Shown: positions 45,521 through 57,843 of the stretch, piece after piece
Layout: each line of letters starts with the position of its first letter
Position numbering within the stretch: position 1 is the first letter of the stretch
DNA from: Ulota crispa
Lineage: Eukaryota; Streptophyta; Bryopsida; Orthotrichales; Orthotrichaceae
Direction: 5' to 3'
DNA length: 64,000 bases
Assembly (NCBI GenBank): GCA_963920765.1
Contig: OY987244.1
Span: 13,456,501 to 13,520,500, forward strand
Notes under the pieces: model-generated
What the model was told of the DNA's origin: nothing
What the model saw: only the letters and a program-made list of their open reading frames with translations
Databases searched by the model: none
Position numbers and translations under genes: made by a program

Positions 45521-47850
45521 GAGAATTGCTAAATCCACCACAGTTTTTGCTAAATCCACCACTACATCATGTTTAGGAATTTCATAAAGAAGAGAAGAAC
45601 AAATTTTGTATTTATTGGATGATCATATAACAATTATGCAAGGTTGTTACTTCTCACAAGATCTAGCTATATGACAACATTGGCGGATGCAAAGAACGGA
45701 CAACACGTTGTTGTGATGTAAATCACGGCATGTAGTAAATATGTGAAATTTGATTAAATTATAATTTGTGTGAGGTGTTGTACTATTTTCCCTTTACTTG
45801 CAGTTTACCATTGATTAACAAGGTTTTCCCGGATAAGGTTTTAATGAGGAAATAACCTTTTAGAAGTGTTATTTAACTGGAATCACTAGAGTTTATTTTA
45901 GTGAATGGATTCATAAACCAATGGTATAGAAGGACTTTTACTTTGGAGTTTATTTTAGGTAAAGTATTTCATAGACCAATGGTAGAGGAGGACTTTTACT
46001 TTATATCATCTCTCTTTAGTATATAGATGAAACCCTATTTGGAAGAAGGTGTCTTTTTTAGACCAATTTATTATTCCGTACTTGTCCTTTTGAGAACATT
46101 TATTATCCCATATATGAATTATATTTATGTTCTTAGAAACCACTTATTATTTGATATATGATTATGTTTGTTGAAACCAAATTTTATTTCTACACCTTGA
46201 AATATATTTTATTTTGTCTTGTTCACTTATGTTTTGATCATCTTGGAATGTTATTTTGAGAAGGATTGTGTGCATACTATCTTTCACTTGATTTTTTGAG
46301 ACAATCGCAGCAAGACACCTTGCGTGTTTCCAAAGCGCACTCCTCTCTACCCAACAATGTACAGATGTGTCCGTCCTCTCGTGTTCTTAGGGCATTTTTA
46401 GGGTTTTTGACCTTGAATAGAAATAATCAAATTATTGTTTTTCATTTTTGGTATTTGATATGGCTTTCAATCCACGTTTTGACTTCATGTTGGCAACAAC
46501 AAATGTCACCAGCATGTACAAAGTAATTTTTCTCTGTCATTTTTCATCAATTTTTGAAGTCAACTATGAGTTGACTACATTGAACAAACTTTGAGCACAA
46601 TTGGACACTTTGAATATACAAGCAAGTGGACGGACAGGCGGTCCAATGTGACAACCATGCAATTATGGCACACATATCTATTTTAGGATTATACATGATG
46701 TAAATTATGGAAGTTAATTCAGGTAAAAGAAAAAAGAAAGCAAAGAGTGAACAAAAAAAAAGAATGAAGGGAAGAGTGGATAAAGAAGAGAAAACAAAGG
46801 GGAATAGTAAATTACATTTGCTATCATTGTTAAATGGTCATCCTATAACTACAAAAAAATTCCTTCTTTTCTTTAACCCCTAAATGATCAAGCCCCTTTT
46901 TTGTGAAAATTACTAGAAACTGCCACTTTTGGGCAATGTGTAGAAAAGTAGGATTTTTTTTTTTTTTGAAAATCCAGCCATAGGATCTTTGCCCTAGACT
47001 ATGGGAGGTACTTGTGGGAAAAAAATTAGCTCATTTCAGATGGTGAAGACTGAGATATCAACATTTGAAGTGAAGAAAAAAAGTTTTTTTCCCTACTGCC
47101 CAAAATTTTCAGAAGTCTTTGACCACGGTTACTGAAAAAAAATTGCTCTACACAAAATTGAGGTTTATTTTATCCACATAAAAGACCAGGTTAGGTATAT
47201 GTGGGAGAATTTTCAAATGAATTGGAGGTATAGAACATACTTCAAATACTATTTGAATAATAGAAGGTCCTAAAATTTGCAAGTACACAAGGCAAAATTG
47301 AAAAGATTTATGTAAAATTTAGAATTTAGAATTACACTCTAAAAGGTGAAAGGCTCTTAGCCCACTACAATCAAGGGAAATATATAAAACTAAATAAATG
47401 TCCAAACCGCTTAAAAAATGAAAATACCAAATTTTATAAGGGGCAAAAGGAATGGAGGGTTGGGAGTCCCATACCTACCAGCAAACTTCTCACTCATCAA
47501 TCAAAACTGAATGATTCAAAGCTTCCCACATAGATATAAATCTAAAGAACCAATTTCAGATTTTTATTTTTTTAAAAGCAATTTAAAAAAAAAATTGGGC
47601 TGCCCACCCTCCCCCATTTTCTAAAAATTCATGCATAACTTCTTCAATAAATGTTGGGATGAAGAAAAAATTTGACGCCCACAAGGATCTTTGAAATCCC
47701 CACCTTCAACAAAAATTTTAAAAATTCACACAAAGTAGTTTAGACATAAGTACATACCCAAAATCCCATTTGTCTCCGAAGGGGACATTGGTCCTGTAGG
47801 GGTTGAGGAAGTCCCAAACGTGGCACAGTGCGCTGGATTTAGCAATTCCC
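45521..47850. repeat. Old host repeat with GAATTGCTAAATCCACC ends
   Basis: The left end (GAATTGCTAAATCCACCACA...CATGTTTAGGAATTTC) and the complement of the right end (GGGAATTGCTAAATCCAG) match the ends of 8646-10228. A 61-bp tandem duplication lies at about 45887-46005 (GACTTTTACTTT words). The TTAA-family element at 46873-47806 is nested near the right end. Boundaries are approximate. Confidence 0.45.
46873..47806 (-). mobile_element. Full-length TTAA-family element, inverted orientation
   Basis: Left TTAACCCCTAAATGATCAAG, right GGTCCTGTAGGGGTTGA; 934 bp. Removing it restores TTTTCTTTAAGGAAGTCC, matching CTTTAAGGAACTTCTAAAC on the reverse strand near 8985, so a single TTAA was the target. 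The interior is the reverse of 40227-41155 and 43657-44591. Confidence 0.8.
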
Positions 47851-48599
47851 AAAATATATGGGACCTGGTTTTCTTTGTATTTCTATTGGTATTTTTGGTT
47901 ACCTTCTTGTAAGCTTCACAAATAATTTATTTCAAATTCAGTCGTTTGGCCACTCAACCCCTAAATGTCCAAACCCACTCTACTCAAAAAACAAAACAAA
48001 ATCTGTCATATGTACTCATTTGATAGTGAGAATAAGTTCTTTTAATTTTGTTTTTGTAACTCTATCCATAGGATCTTCCATTAAACTTACGCAAGAGGAC
48101 ATGGTGAAAGTTTCATGAGGTTTGGATGTGTGGATTGAGAGATATGGTCATTTGAAGTTAGAAAAAGGTGGTATGAAGTATGAATCTTTGCTTGCAATTT
48201 TCAAGTCCCTTTGACCTCATGTTGTGGAATGTTTTTGTATTGTGGGTGACAAAGAGATTTGTCCAACATCCTCAAAATCATGTTAGGCATATCTTCACAA
48301 GTTTTCTTGTCCAACCAAGACATAAAGCACACCCTCCATGGGCCTTCATTGCAAACATGTGCTCAAAAAACTCACTTCATTCATTGCGGTTTATTGCAAA
48401 CCAGATTTTGAATAGATATTTGAAGGAAAACAAAAACCACAGTTAATGAGAAGATTTTAGCTTTGTTGACAACCAAAAAAAGATTGGAAACAAAACCAAA
48501 TCTCTAGTAGCTATTGCAATTCAAAAGTTCATGTGTTTATCAAATACAATATTGTAATTATCTTGTACAAAAATTCATTTATCTAGTACACTATTGCAT
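47851..48599. other. Intergenic DNA with one isolated family end
   Basis: CAACCCCTAAATGTCCAAAC at 47957 resembles a TTAA-family left end without a visible partner. Short open frames (47858-48446) have no recognised domain. Confidence 0.4.
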
Positions 48600-49504
48600 T
48601 TAACCCTTTAGTGATGATCAACCATTTGGAGGGGCCACCTCAAATTTTCACTATACGGAGTGCAAAACACATTCAAGGACAAAATCTGTGTTTCTAAAAT
48701 CAAATCAGACTGGACATATCAAAGCTATAAACTTTGGTACCATGAATATAAAAAAAAGTTTGATCTATCGAAACAATTCCACATGAGGATTGTGAGAAGC
48801 TTGATGATCCAAAAAAACTTGTTGTGCAAAAGTGTGAGACAATCTAACAAATTAGTGTCAATCGTGCAATTGAAACTTTTGATAGTGGTGAGATTTGTAG
48901 AGGCTATTGCCCCATTCTAGGTTACTACACTTCTAAAAAATACAAAATTTGAGTCAATTTGTGCATTTCACGGCATGATTTGTGAAATTGAGCATTGGAA
49001 GAATACAAACATGGCCACACATATACGGTTGAATACATCATGCATGGAACATGTTTCCACAAAATCCGATTGGTCAATATCATCTACATTGGGTGTCATT
49101 TGAGGTACAAGGTCCCACATTTAGCATTGCAAACCTTTGGAGCCTAGGATTTCATGGAATATGCAATGTTGCAGCTGAAATATGCCACAAGTAGAACTTC
49201 TAAATAAGCCATGTATCTTTTGCACAACTATTAGAAAGTTAGCACTGGATACTTTGGGTGCAATATGTGGACTTTGGGGCCACGTCATGGTTGCACTGAA
49301 TTAGTACTTCATTTGTTACACTCGCTTGAGATTCCCATCTTCATATGTAAAACACGCATAACTACCATGTTTCTTTATGCCTTGCTTTGGAATTTGTTCC
49401 AGTGGGAGCACAAGCTAAACCCCCAACTCCGTTACATTCTGTGTTTTTGCAAATTAAATAGAACAAAGATGACAAGGTGGTCAACGGAGCACTAAAGGGT
49501 TAAT
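48600..49504. mobile_element. TTAA-flanked element with CCCTTTAGTG ends
   Basis: TTAACCCTTTAGTG at 48600 and CACTAAAGGGTTAA ending at 49504: a 10-bp perfect inverted repeat plus a partial match further in (GATCAACCA against GTTGACCA). 905 bp. It is a distinct subfamily. Three short plus-strand frames inside show no transposase motif. Confidence 0.7.
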
Positions 49505-49953
49505 GTACTCTAATGAAGGGTCATGCCTTAATTGATTCCCCTTGGAATAAGTTACCAACAAATGGCATGCCCAAATTGTCCCTTCAACCAAAATTCTACT
49601 AAATCCTTCATACCTTTTGAATTGTGGATTTGATTTCAGTATATTTTATATCCTATTGTAGCCCTTGCAAAAACCCAATTTTAGAACAAATAAATAAATA
49701 AGACAACAAAAAGTCCCAGCAATATAAGCCAAAATCCATTTTGTCTCCCATAGGGACAATGGTCCTTTAGAGGTTAATCATCAACTCTTTGTTGCTTATG
49801 TAGAATTGGCTAGGGCTAAATGACATGCCATTTGGTGGGGCCGAGGGGAAAAATCTAATCTTTTCTACTCAACAAAAATTACAAGATTTTAAATACTTAC
49901 CATTCAAAGAATTTAAAAAATTTGAATTCTTGTTTGAATTCAAAAACCTTCAT
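49505..49953. other. Intergenic DNA with a family fragment
   Basis: 49735-49777 (CCCATAGGGACAATGGTCC...TTAA) is the right end of a TTAA-family element whose remainder is missing. From about 49820 the sequence is a decayed copy of the foldback core seen at 42176, interrupted by the next element. Confidence 0.4.
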
Positions 49954-50681
49954 TTAACCCCTAAAGGACCACTTGTCCCTACAGGGGACAAATGAAATAT
50001 TGGGCATGTACTTATGGCTAAACTACTTTTTGCAAATTTTTGAAACTTTTATGGAAGATGGAGAATTCATAGACCTGTGTGGGCATCTAATTTTTACCTC
50101 ATTATGAAATTTATTGAAGAAGTCAAAAACAAATTTATGAGAATTTTAGTTCAGTAGGCAATCCAAAAACTTCTTTAAAAATTGCATTTTTAAAAAATTA
50201 ATATTTGAGGTTAGTTTGTTAGATTTACGTATATGTGGAAAGCTTTGAATCATTCAATTCTAATTAATGAGATAAAAGTTATGAGAAGTTTTAGTTTGCT
50301 TGTAGGCATAGTTTTGAGATTTTCCACACCTACCCGCAAACTAAAACTTCTCATAACTTTCATCTCATCAATTAGAATTGAATGATTCAAAGCTTCCCAC
50401 ATATATGTAAGTCTAACAAACTAACCTCAAATTTTTATTTTTAAAAAATGCAATTTTTAAAGAAGTTTTTGGGCTGCCCACCAAACTAAAATTCTCATAA
50501 ATTTGTTTTTGACTTCTTCAATAAATGTTGGAATGAGGTAAAAATTAGATGCCCGGACAAATTTTTGAATTCCCCATCTTCCACAAAAATTTCAAAAAAA
50601 TACACAAAGTAGTTTAGCCATAAGTACATGCCCAAAATCCCATTTGTCCCCTATAGGGACAAGTGGTCCTTTAGGGGTTAA
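49954..50681. mobile_element. Foldback derivative of the TTAA family, nested
   Basis: TTAACCCCTAAAGGACCACT and GGTCCTTTAGGGGTTAA; 728 bp. The arms are complementary over almost their full length, turning near 50320. Removing it gives ACCTTCAT-TTAA-CCTAGAACC, matching ACTTTGAT-TTAA-CCTAAAACC at 42305-42325. It is the clearest TTAA duplication in the window. Confidence 0.85.
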
Positions 50682-50858
50682 CCTAGAACCGCAAAGGATA
50701 ACCAATAATACCAACTCCAACGTACGGGGCAAATTATTACTTTCATACTTGTTGGTAAAAAAGCTGAGATTTTCCACTCCACTCCACAATGCTATCTAAC
50801 CCGAGCCTGTGGAATGTGGTGTACAACCGTCTGTTTTAGACCATATTGTTATGGTCAA

Positions 50859-51512
50859 TTAACCCCTAAATGCCCAAGGCACCCAATTTGGGTGTTTGCA
50901 AAACTTCAAAAACAAATTAAACCTGATCAAATCACTATTTTTGGTGATTTTTTTTGAACACAAGTTTGTTTTGAAGTCTATTTTCAACACCAAAAATCTG
51001 ATTTAAAAAATGAATATTTATGATTTTTCTACTCAAGATTTTGTACAAGGGTGTCCCTTGCAATCTTGAGTTTTCTAGTGTTGGAAGATCCTAAAAATGA
51101 CCCTTAAATACACTAGAGCTTGGAGAAAAATCCGCATTTGCAATCCATTTAAAAAAAAATACATGAGTAGATTTTGGAAGCTGTAAATTGAATGAAGTTA
51201 AACATGTAATGACCTTAAACCTCATATTTCTTTGATGACCAACTTTTTAGATTTGACATGTGAAATGAGGATTAGAAAACTTCAAGTCACTTTTGCAATT
51301 TTAACACCCTCATGTTCAAACATTATAATCTTTCAAACTATAAGTGATATTGTTGTGTTTTCTTTTTTTGTGTAATCTCTAACATGTCAAGTTTAAATTT
51401 GTACGGTTACAATTGAAAAAAACTTGATGAGATTTATGAAAAGGTTGGTTGATTGTTCACTTTCCTGAAAATGCCAAGAAGTTCAGAAAGGCCTTGGGCA
51501 TTTAGGGGTTAA
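50859..51512. mobile_element. TTAA-family element, uninterrupted 654-bp copy
   Basis: TTAACCCCTAAATGCCCAAG at the left, CTTGGGCATTTAGGGGTTAA at the right. The terminal inverted repeat is at least 18 bp and perfect. It is the empty reference for 41827-42885. Confidence 0.85.
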
Positions 51513-52192
51513 AAGCTGTTTCAAGGCCTAACGGAAGGATTCCTTGAAGATGACATGTGACTCCTTTTATTTATCCAAAAATTTATTTTTATGTCACATG
51601 TGGGTCTAGTTTGGCTCTACCTTTGTATTGTTTTTAGGATTTCCATGATCATTAGTGGACTTAGGTTTGGTTTAGACTAGCTACTGGACAAAACACAAAA
51701 AACACAAAAAGTGGAACTCTGTCGAGTCTTTCATCCTCCAAAGTACTTCTACAATATTCAAGATTGTTGGAGAAAAAATTGCTTTAAAGTAAGAGTGTTC
51801 ATCTATGGAACAAGTTTGGAGCCACCCTCATAACAAGCCTCAAAATTCACTATCTTGTCCTTTGATGTGGCTATATTGGTTGGTGACATGGCAAGGTAAA
51901 ACCAACAAACCCTAAGTGTGAACACTTCACCAGACAAAACTAATATTTCAACCAATGAGGTTTGAGATAATTTTCTCCTGTTGCTAATCTAAACCAGACC
52001 TTATTATCCCTAAACTTTTGTAATATAATAGACCTTCTTATTTATATAATAAACTCTAGAACACAAATCCATAAAAAATTAAACTTTACGCTTCATTAGG
52101 TTCCTTTTAGCAATTGAAAAATGTATTTGTAATCTTCAAATCTTTCTACTACCAAGTGGTCTGATAATTCTTAAAAATATATTTAATCCTTG
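51513..52192. other. AT-rich intergenic DNA, no gene seen
   Basis: Nothing recognised. Confidence 0.5.
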
Positions 52193-52976
52193 AGTGCCCT
52201 AGCGCCTCAAACTGGGACGCCCAAAATTAGACTTTGTAAAGAATCTTGTCCACATCAAGGGTACTGGCCAGGAACTGTACTTGGGTCAAGGGTACGGTAC
52301 TACTCTCATGCCACATAGTGGACAATGGGATTCTGCCACTTGTACAAGCGTAAATTGTGCAAGTCAAGTATGACAATAATACGCCAAAATGTCATTTTGT
52401 GCGGTTTAGGGTTTGAACGCAAGGATAGAGACCACAAAATATTGCCGGTTCCATACCATAAGGGGTGTTTTGGCACAAATACATTAGACTAGAGAAGGGT
52501 TTTGCAACTATACAATCAAGAGCCGTGCTCTTGTGGAGGTCAAGGCTATACTTATCCCCATCTATTGTCCACCATGCCATTTGAGCCTTGCAACTTTGGG
52601 CCTCTCAAAAAGCACCTTGTGGATGTCAAAACATCACCGAATTTGACAACAAGCAAGATACTTGTAAATTGCACCCCCGCCTAAATTTCATCAAAAAGAG
52701 CCTTCTTTGAGGCATGAATTTTTGCGTCCAAAGCCACAAAACCCCCAAAATTGGTTGGTTGCCAAATAGTCAACTGTACTTTGACTATTATAGTCTACAA
52801 AATGGTGCGGTCAAAAGTTTTGCAAATTTCTAGTTGAGTGCATCAAGGACCCTTTTTGCTATTTCAGTGTTGAATCCTCCCCAATCTAAGTTCCCAGCTC
52901 AGGGCATATAATGTTTTCAAGCATGGTCACTCCTGGCCTCATTTTCTTGTTTTCACTCAAGGCGCTTAGGGGTTAA
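52193..52976. mobile_element. TTAA-flanked element with CCCCTAAGCGCC-type ends
   Basis: TTAATCCTTGAGTGCCCTAG at the left; the complement of the right end reads TTAACCCCTAAGCGCCTTGA. TTAA at both edges, 784 bp. The ends are partly drifted, so it is an older copy. Confidence 0.6.
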
Positions 52977-53155
52977 ATTGGTGTCTAAAAATCAATTTCA
53001 AATGAAAAGATATATAATGTAATGGAGTGTTTCTCATAATTGTGTACACATGCTTTGCCATCACAAACAAGTCAATTTACACTTTTTTGGTATTATCTCA
53101 AATCACAATATTTTAGAAAGTTTTGCACACTTGTCACACAAGCATTCACCAAAAC

Positions 53156-53290
53156 ACATACTAGTAGAAAACTTTGCTGAAGTCAACATAAACTACATGA
53201 TGTTTTCTTTCTTCAAATGCAAAAATTTGGGTTAGAAGCAAGAAAATATCATGTAGTTTATGTTGACTTCAATAAAGTTTTTGACAAGTG
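53156..53290. mobile_element. CACTA-related foldback MITE
   Basis: CTAGTAGAAAACTTTGCTGA and the complement of ATAAAGTTTTTGACAAGTG pair, and the arms contain GTCAACATAAACTACATGAT and its complement. Closely related to 8287-8463, which shares the words ACATAAACTACATGA. About 135 bp. Confidence 0.65.
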
Positions 53291-54769
53291 CATACTTGTC
53301 ACACAAACACTTGACTACAACACACTTGTCCCACACTTGAACATGGAAATGTTTATTTTTTTTCTTCATTTTCATGAATAATTAAATCATGTAACAAACA
53401 ATCAAGAGGTTTCAAACCTTGGAATAAAACATGGTTATCTTGAGGTGTTTTTGAGGAGGAAATTACAGCATTTTCTTGCAAATTATATTTTCTCATGAGA
53501 AAATCAAAACTTATTTTGCACCTAGTGAGTTGCAAAAGAGTGTAAGCATGGGTTCTTGCATGAGAAAATAAAAAGCATGGACTTTCTTGCATGAGATAAC
53601 AAGAAAAACAAGAGAAACCAACCTTCAAACCACTATGAAAAATTTGGATCATATTGAATTTCAAAATGAATTGAATTTTGAAACCCCCTCTAAAAGAGGT
53701 CAAGTGTATCTAGGATCATATTAGCTGGAATTCTTTACTTGTGTACCACATTATTAACCTTTACAAAAGTTTTAGTTGGTCTACATATCATTAATACTTG
53801 AAGAAAATTGCCTTTGCAAGGTAATGTCCTTGTAAAAATTTCAATTTTTTTTTTCCATTCAAACCTAAATGGGGTTTCTCTTAAGATTGGAGGAATTTGC
53901 ATGAATTTTTAATTCAAAAAGCGTGGGTTTCTTGAAAAGATTGTGTATACCTATTAGTTCTCACTTCTCAAGCTCCAAGGGGAAGAAGTTTGAGTTTGTA
54001 ACGTGTTTAGCAAGAGGTGCCAATTAGGTACATTACACCCACTTTATGAATATGAGTAGTTGCAAGAAACATTTCATAGTTTTGTCTCAAACACCCTTAA
54101 AATTACTTGAATTTTTTTTAAATAAAATAAAATAAGAAAATTTGTAAAGCACTTAAAATAACATATTTGTGAAAATTCAAACCTAGAAAAGAATTATTCT
54201 AAAAGTTATGCACAAAAATAGAGGGACAAAATTACCTACAAAAAGACAATTTCCTTCTTGCTTTTTAGAAAATAATAAAAAAATTCAAAAAAATAAAACA
54301 AAAAATGGGCATTTTTGATATCCCTCATTAGCTTGAACTAATGCAAGTACTTTTTGGAGGAAGGTTTTTGTTTTTCACCAATGGAGGGAGAAAGGATGCC
54401 CACTTTGAGACAATGTGCAGGGCATAGATATTTGAGTTTTGTAAAACTAGTCTACTGATCTGTGTAATGATGCTTTTTAAACCATTACCTTGATTTGTGG
54501 TAGCAAATTCGCTTTTTCGGACCCAATGTAGTACTAAAAACCTCCAAGCCCACAAAAGTAGATATGCAATTGGGGCCTCTTTATAAATAGAAAAATAATT
54601 TTAAAAACACCAAAAATTTACTAAATGTCAGTAACTTTGATATTCACCTTGCTCTGAAATTTCAAGTAAAAAGAACTTGTTATGCAAATGATACAATCCT
54701 ATTACCTCCCGCCTAGGGGGGAGAGGTCAGAATGTAGTACAAGTGTTTCTTGCAATCACCCATATGTCA
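53291..54769. other. AT-rich intergenic DNA, no gene seen
   Basis: A minus-strand frame of 116 codons (53353-53703) lies in low-complexity AT-rich sequence and has no domain. Nothing else recognised. Confidence 0.45.
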
Positions 54770-54988
54770 ATATTAGAAGAAGCTCAAGTTTCTTTGTGAC
54801 AAGTCAAAAGAATTAGAATAAATTTTAGATAATATCTATGTTGATGTCTAGCTATTTTTTATGTTTTCAAAAGGTTACTTTGGATGATATTGTTGACATA
54901 AAAACAACTAGATGTCAACATAAACATCACCTAAAATCAATTCCAAAAATATTGGGCTTGTCATTAAAACCACGGATTTCTTCTAGTG
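54770..54988. mobile_element. CACTA foldback MITE, uninterrupted copy
   Basis: Left TATTAGAAGAAGCTCAAG (decayed CACTAGAAGAA), right GGATTTCTTCTAGTG. The arms contain ATCTATGTTGATGTCTAG and its complement. This is the empty reference for the nested copy at 43210-44892. Confidence 0.65.
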
Positions 54989-56461
54989 AATTGAGCAAAA
55001 CTTGAACCGTTTGTATACCAATATCTAAGACTCATGGAAATAAACAGAATCTTCATGGTGCCATATCAAAAGAGCTAGATTCATGGGCATCCCAAGTTCA
55101 AAATTAAAATCTACTCCATTAAGTGTAAAAGAAAACACAAGTTTTGTCAATTTGAGGCCACAAAAACTGCATGGCAAAATCCCTCAACTAGAGGACCAAT
55201 CCATGCTCGAACAAAATATAGTTATAGAGGATGTACATGATATTGAATGATCTTCCAATCTACAAGGCCACGTTCAAACTAGATTTTTACCTCACAACTC
55301 AGAATTAGATAAACACTATCGAATCTAATCAAGAAGAAATTTAAACTATGTTGTGCACTTAATAAGTCCAAAACAAGTAAAGTTTTCTAAAAGTTGTAAT
55401 TCTAAAAAAGGACCATATTGTCTTTGTTGTCACTTTTTTTTTAAATATCAATAATTGGAACTCAATTATGTTGAATCAATATGAAGAGTATAGTGTAGTG
55501 GGCAATATACAAAAAAAGTTATTGCATCCGAGAATTCCTCCCCAATGTGCAATGCTGCTTAGAATGCCAATACCCTTCAACTCTTGATTTGTAGACACCA
55601 ATGTATACAAATATGATCCATACATCATCTCCTTTTGTCTCAAGGGAATTTTGAGAACAATTGGATCAAATTTGGAGAATCTTTTTTTTGAAGACTACAA
55701 ATAAAATGCTCCAACAATTGAACGTAGTGATGTGTAGAGCTTAGATTTTCCAAACATTTGTGTTCTAGATTTCATTTCATAAACAACTGTGTTTTCAAGA
55801 CAAGTGAAGGAGTAATGAAGCAAATAGGAAATTTAAATATTGGAGAAGGACCCGTTTTTGTGAACTTTCAAGAAAATAATATTAAGTAATTTAGGAAAAC
55901 AATGTGATTTTGGAACTTTTGGATTCTATGTTCTTGAAAGAGAATTCAGTGAACACCCTTTTAAGAACACAAAATTAAAAAGTTTTGAAATAATGGTGTT
56001 TTCCCAGTGTTCAAGTTTCAATCATGGTGGTTACTTTGGGTAAAACTTGGCCAAATGAATGGACAAAACAAGTAGATGGGCAATCTAGATAGCACAAGCA
56101 AACATGTCCGTCCAATGTCAAGATTTTATATTTTTAACTTAAAAAAGGAGGAATTAATTACCATTTTTTATTTTTACTACATGATATGGTTTTGTATCTA
56201 ATTTTTGACTTCATGTTGGCAACAATGTGTGTAACCAGCATGTACAAGGTAAGCTTATTTTATAATTTGCTAAAGCCAAGTACAAATTGGCTTCATTGAC
56301 ATACAAGAGCTCAATCATGCGTTTGAGGCAGTTGGACAAGTGGACAAACAATCCGTCCAATGTGACAATTTTTGGAGAATGTTATGAAGAGGAGTGTGGT
56401 GCAAGCACCATGTTCAAAATGGTTGTAAATGAGTCATTTTGAACAAAATTCATAGTTGTTA
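54989..56461. other. Intergenic DNA with a dispersed repeat
   Basis: 56040-56390 shares ordered words (GACTTCATGTTGGCAACAA, CAGCATGTACAA, GTCCAATGTGACAA) with 46440-46680 and, inverted, with 60548-60890. Family unknown. No gene seen. Confidence 0.4.
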
Positions 56462-56767
56462 GAGCATCCACACCCTTGCATGACTTGCTAAGTGTTTCTA
56501 TCTACTTTTGGAGAGTCCTAATTTGTTTTGTCCTCCACCCTTGCTCTTCAAGCATGCTACACATATAGTCAATTGGCTCCACAAATAGTCAATTGACCAA
56601 TCATCACGTAAAGTAGAAAATAGAGCTCATGAAACTTAAAATGAATAATGATTTCAAGGGCCATTGTTTGACATGCTCATTTTGAGTAACATTTTTAGGG
56701 ACATTGAGCATTTATCATCCAATTAATGCATGCGCGAGTCCCTGTGTGTGTGGGGGTGCGGATGCTC
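56462..56767. mobile_element. Tourist-like MITE with TTA duplication
   Basis: GAGCATCCACACCC at the left, GGGGTGCGGATGCTC at the right, TTA on both sides (56459-56461, 56768-56770). 306 bp. Same ends as 32245-32614. Confidence 0.75.
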
Positions 56768-57169
56768 TTATGGAGGTGTTGTTTTTCTTGGTAGGAGAGG
56801 AATTTGTGAGGAAGTATTGTGATGAGGTGTTGCATTTCTATTGGTCCCGGGTGTTCTAGAATAATTTAGTACGGGGGTGATGAGGGGGCCTGGGGGGTGA
56901 TGTAAAGGCCCTAGCAAGAGTTGACGACGGAAAACCCTGCATGGCGGCACACATGCTCCGTGAAAGTATGTAATTTTATAACGGAGGAGCTTGCGTACCT
57001 TCACTCAAACGTTACAATATAATCCTGACCCAGCAAGTGCCGTGGAGTGGGTATTGTTGCAGTTTTTTAACAATCATGATGCCTATGAAAAATGTACACC
57101 CAAAGTCCAGGTTACAACTCTATGAGAGCCAGTTTGTCAAGGGAAGAAAGTGAATTGTTGGTGCTTGGG
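56768..57169. other. Intergenic DNA, slightly GC-raised
   Basis: A 78-codon minus-strand frame (56768-57004) with no recognised domain. No promoter or exon signals noticed. Confidence 0.35.
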
Positions 57170-57413
57170 GACAACGCTATTTGGTGAGCATAAAGCGGTG
57201 AGTCATGAATGAGGATTCAAGATTTTGTGAGTAGGAACGGATTCTCAGTTCAAACTCAATGGAATGATTAAAAAAAAACAAGTGTTAATAGTTTAAAATG
57301 CACAATTATAAGACCTTATGAAAACAATTATAAGTGGAATTATTATTTTGACAAAAAAATCATGGCTCATGGCTCATGGCTCATGATGCATGGATACCCG
57401 CTTATGAGATAGC
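57170..57413. repeat. MITE related to 8715-8968
   Basis: GGGACAACGCTATTTGGTGA and the complement of GAGATAGCATTCCC are the same ends as at 8715. Shared interior words include GTGAGCATAAA and ATGGCTCATGGCTCATG-type triplets. The flanking duplication is not clear here. Confidence 0.55.
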
Positions 57414-57843
57414 ATTCCCTAGGCAAAGGGCATTTTGCTTGAATTGTGACCCTCGCTTTTAATGCGTCCTCATAATTAGCTCAAAGAATGGATATGAAGT
57501 GGTCCTCTAATGAACCTTTTTAGCAACATTTAAAAAGCTAGTGAATTTTTGCCAAAATCTTACCTCAATTTGTGATTGGCTGTCATAATACCAGAATTTT
57601 GGGTCAAGAAATGAATGAAATCACCAAGTCCGTCCCCTAGCTATCACCAAGTTTACCAAAATTTGGATGAAAGATACTAAGATTAGTATATTTTGTGGAT
57701 GAGCATTCACACTTTGTTGATTCTTATCTATTTCTATCCAATTTTTTCTTACCTGCTTACATTGATGGGTGCCTTTCACGCGACCAACAAAAAAATTTTG
57801 ATTTTAAAGGCTGCGCTTTAGCCATTGAGTGAATAGAAGAAAG
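57414..57843. repeat. Dispersed repeat, relative of 39930-40150
   Basis: 57590-57785 shares CACCAAGT, ATTAGTATATTTTGTGGATG-like and TTCTATCCAATTTTTTCTTA-like words in order with 39960-40145. Family unknown. Confidence 0.4.

Noticed and set aside
1761-52976. Reading the TTAACCCCTAAA ends as PIF/Harbinger with a TTA or TAA duplication
   Set aside because: The three bases outside would have to be equal and direct on both sides; they are TTA on one and TAA on the other. Empty-site comparisons support TTAA.
53353-53703. 116-codon minus-strand frame
   Set aside because: Low-complexity AT-rich composition and no recognisable motif.
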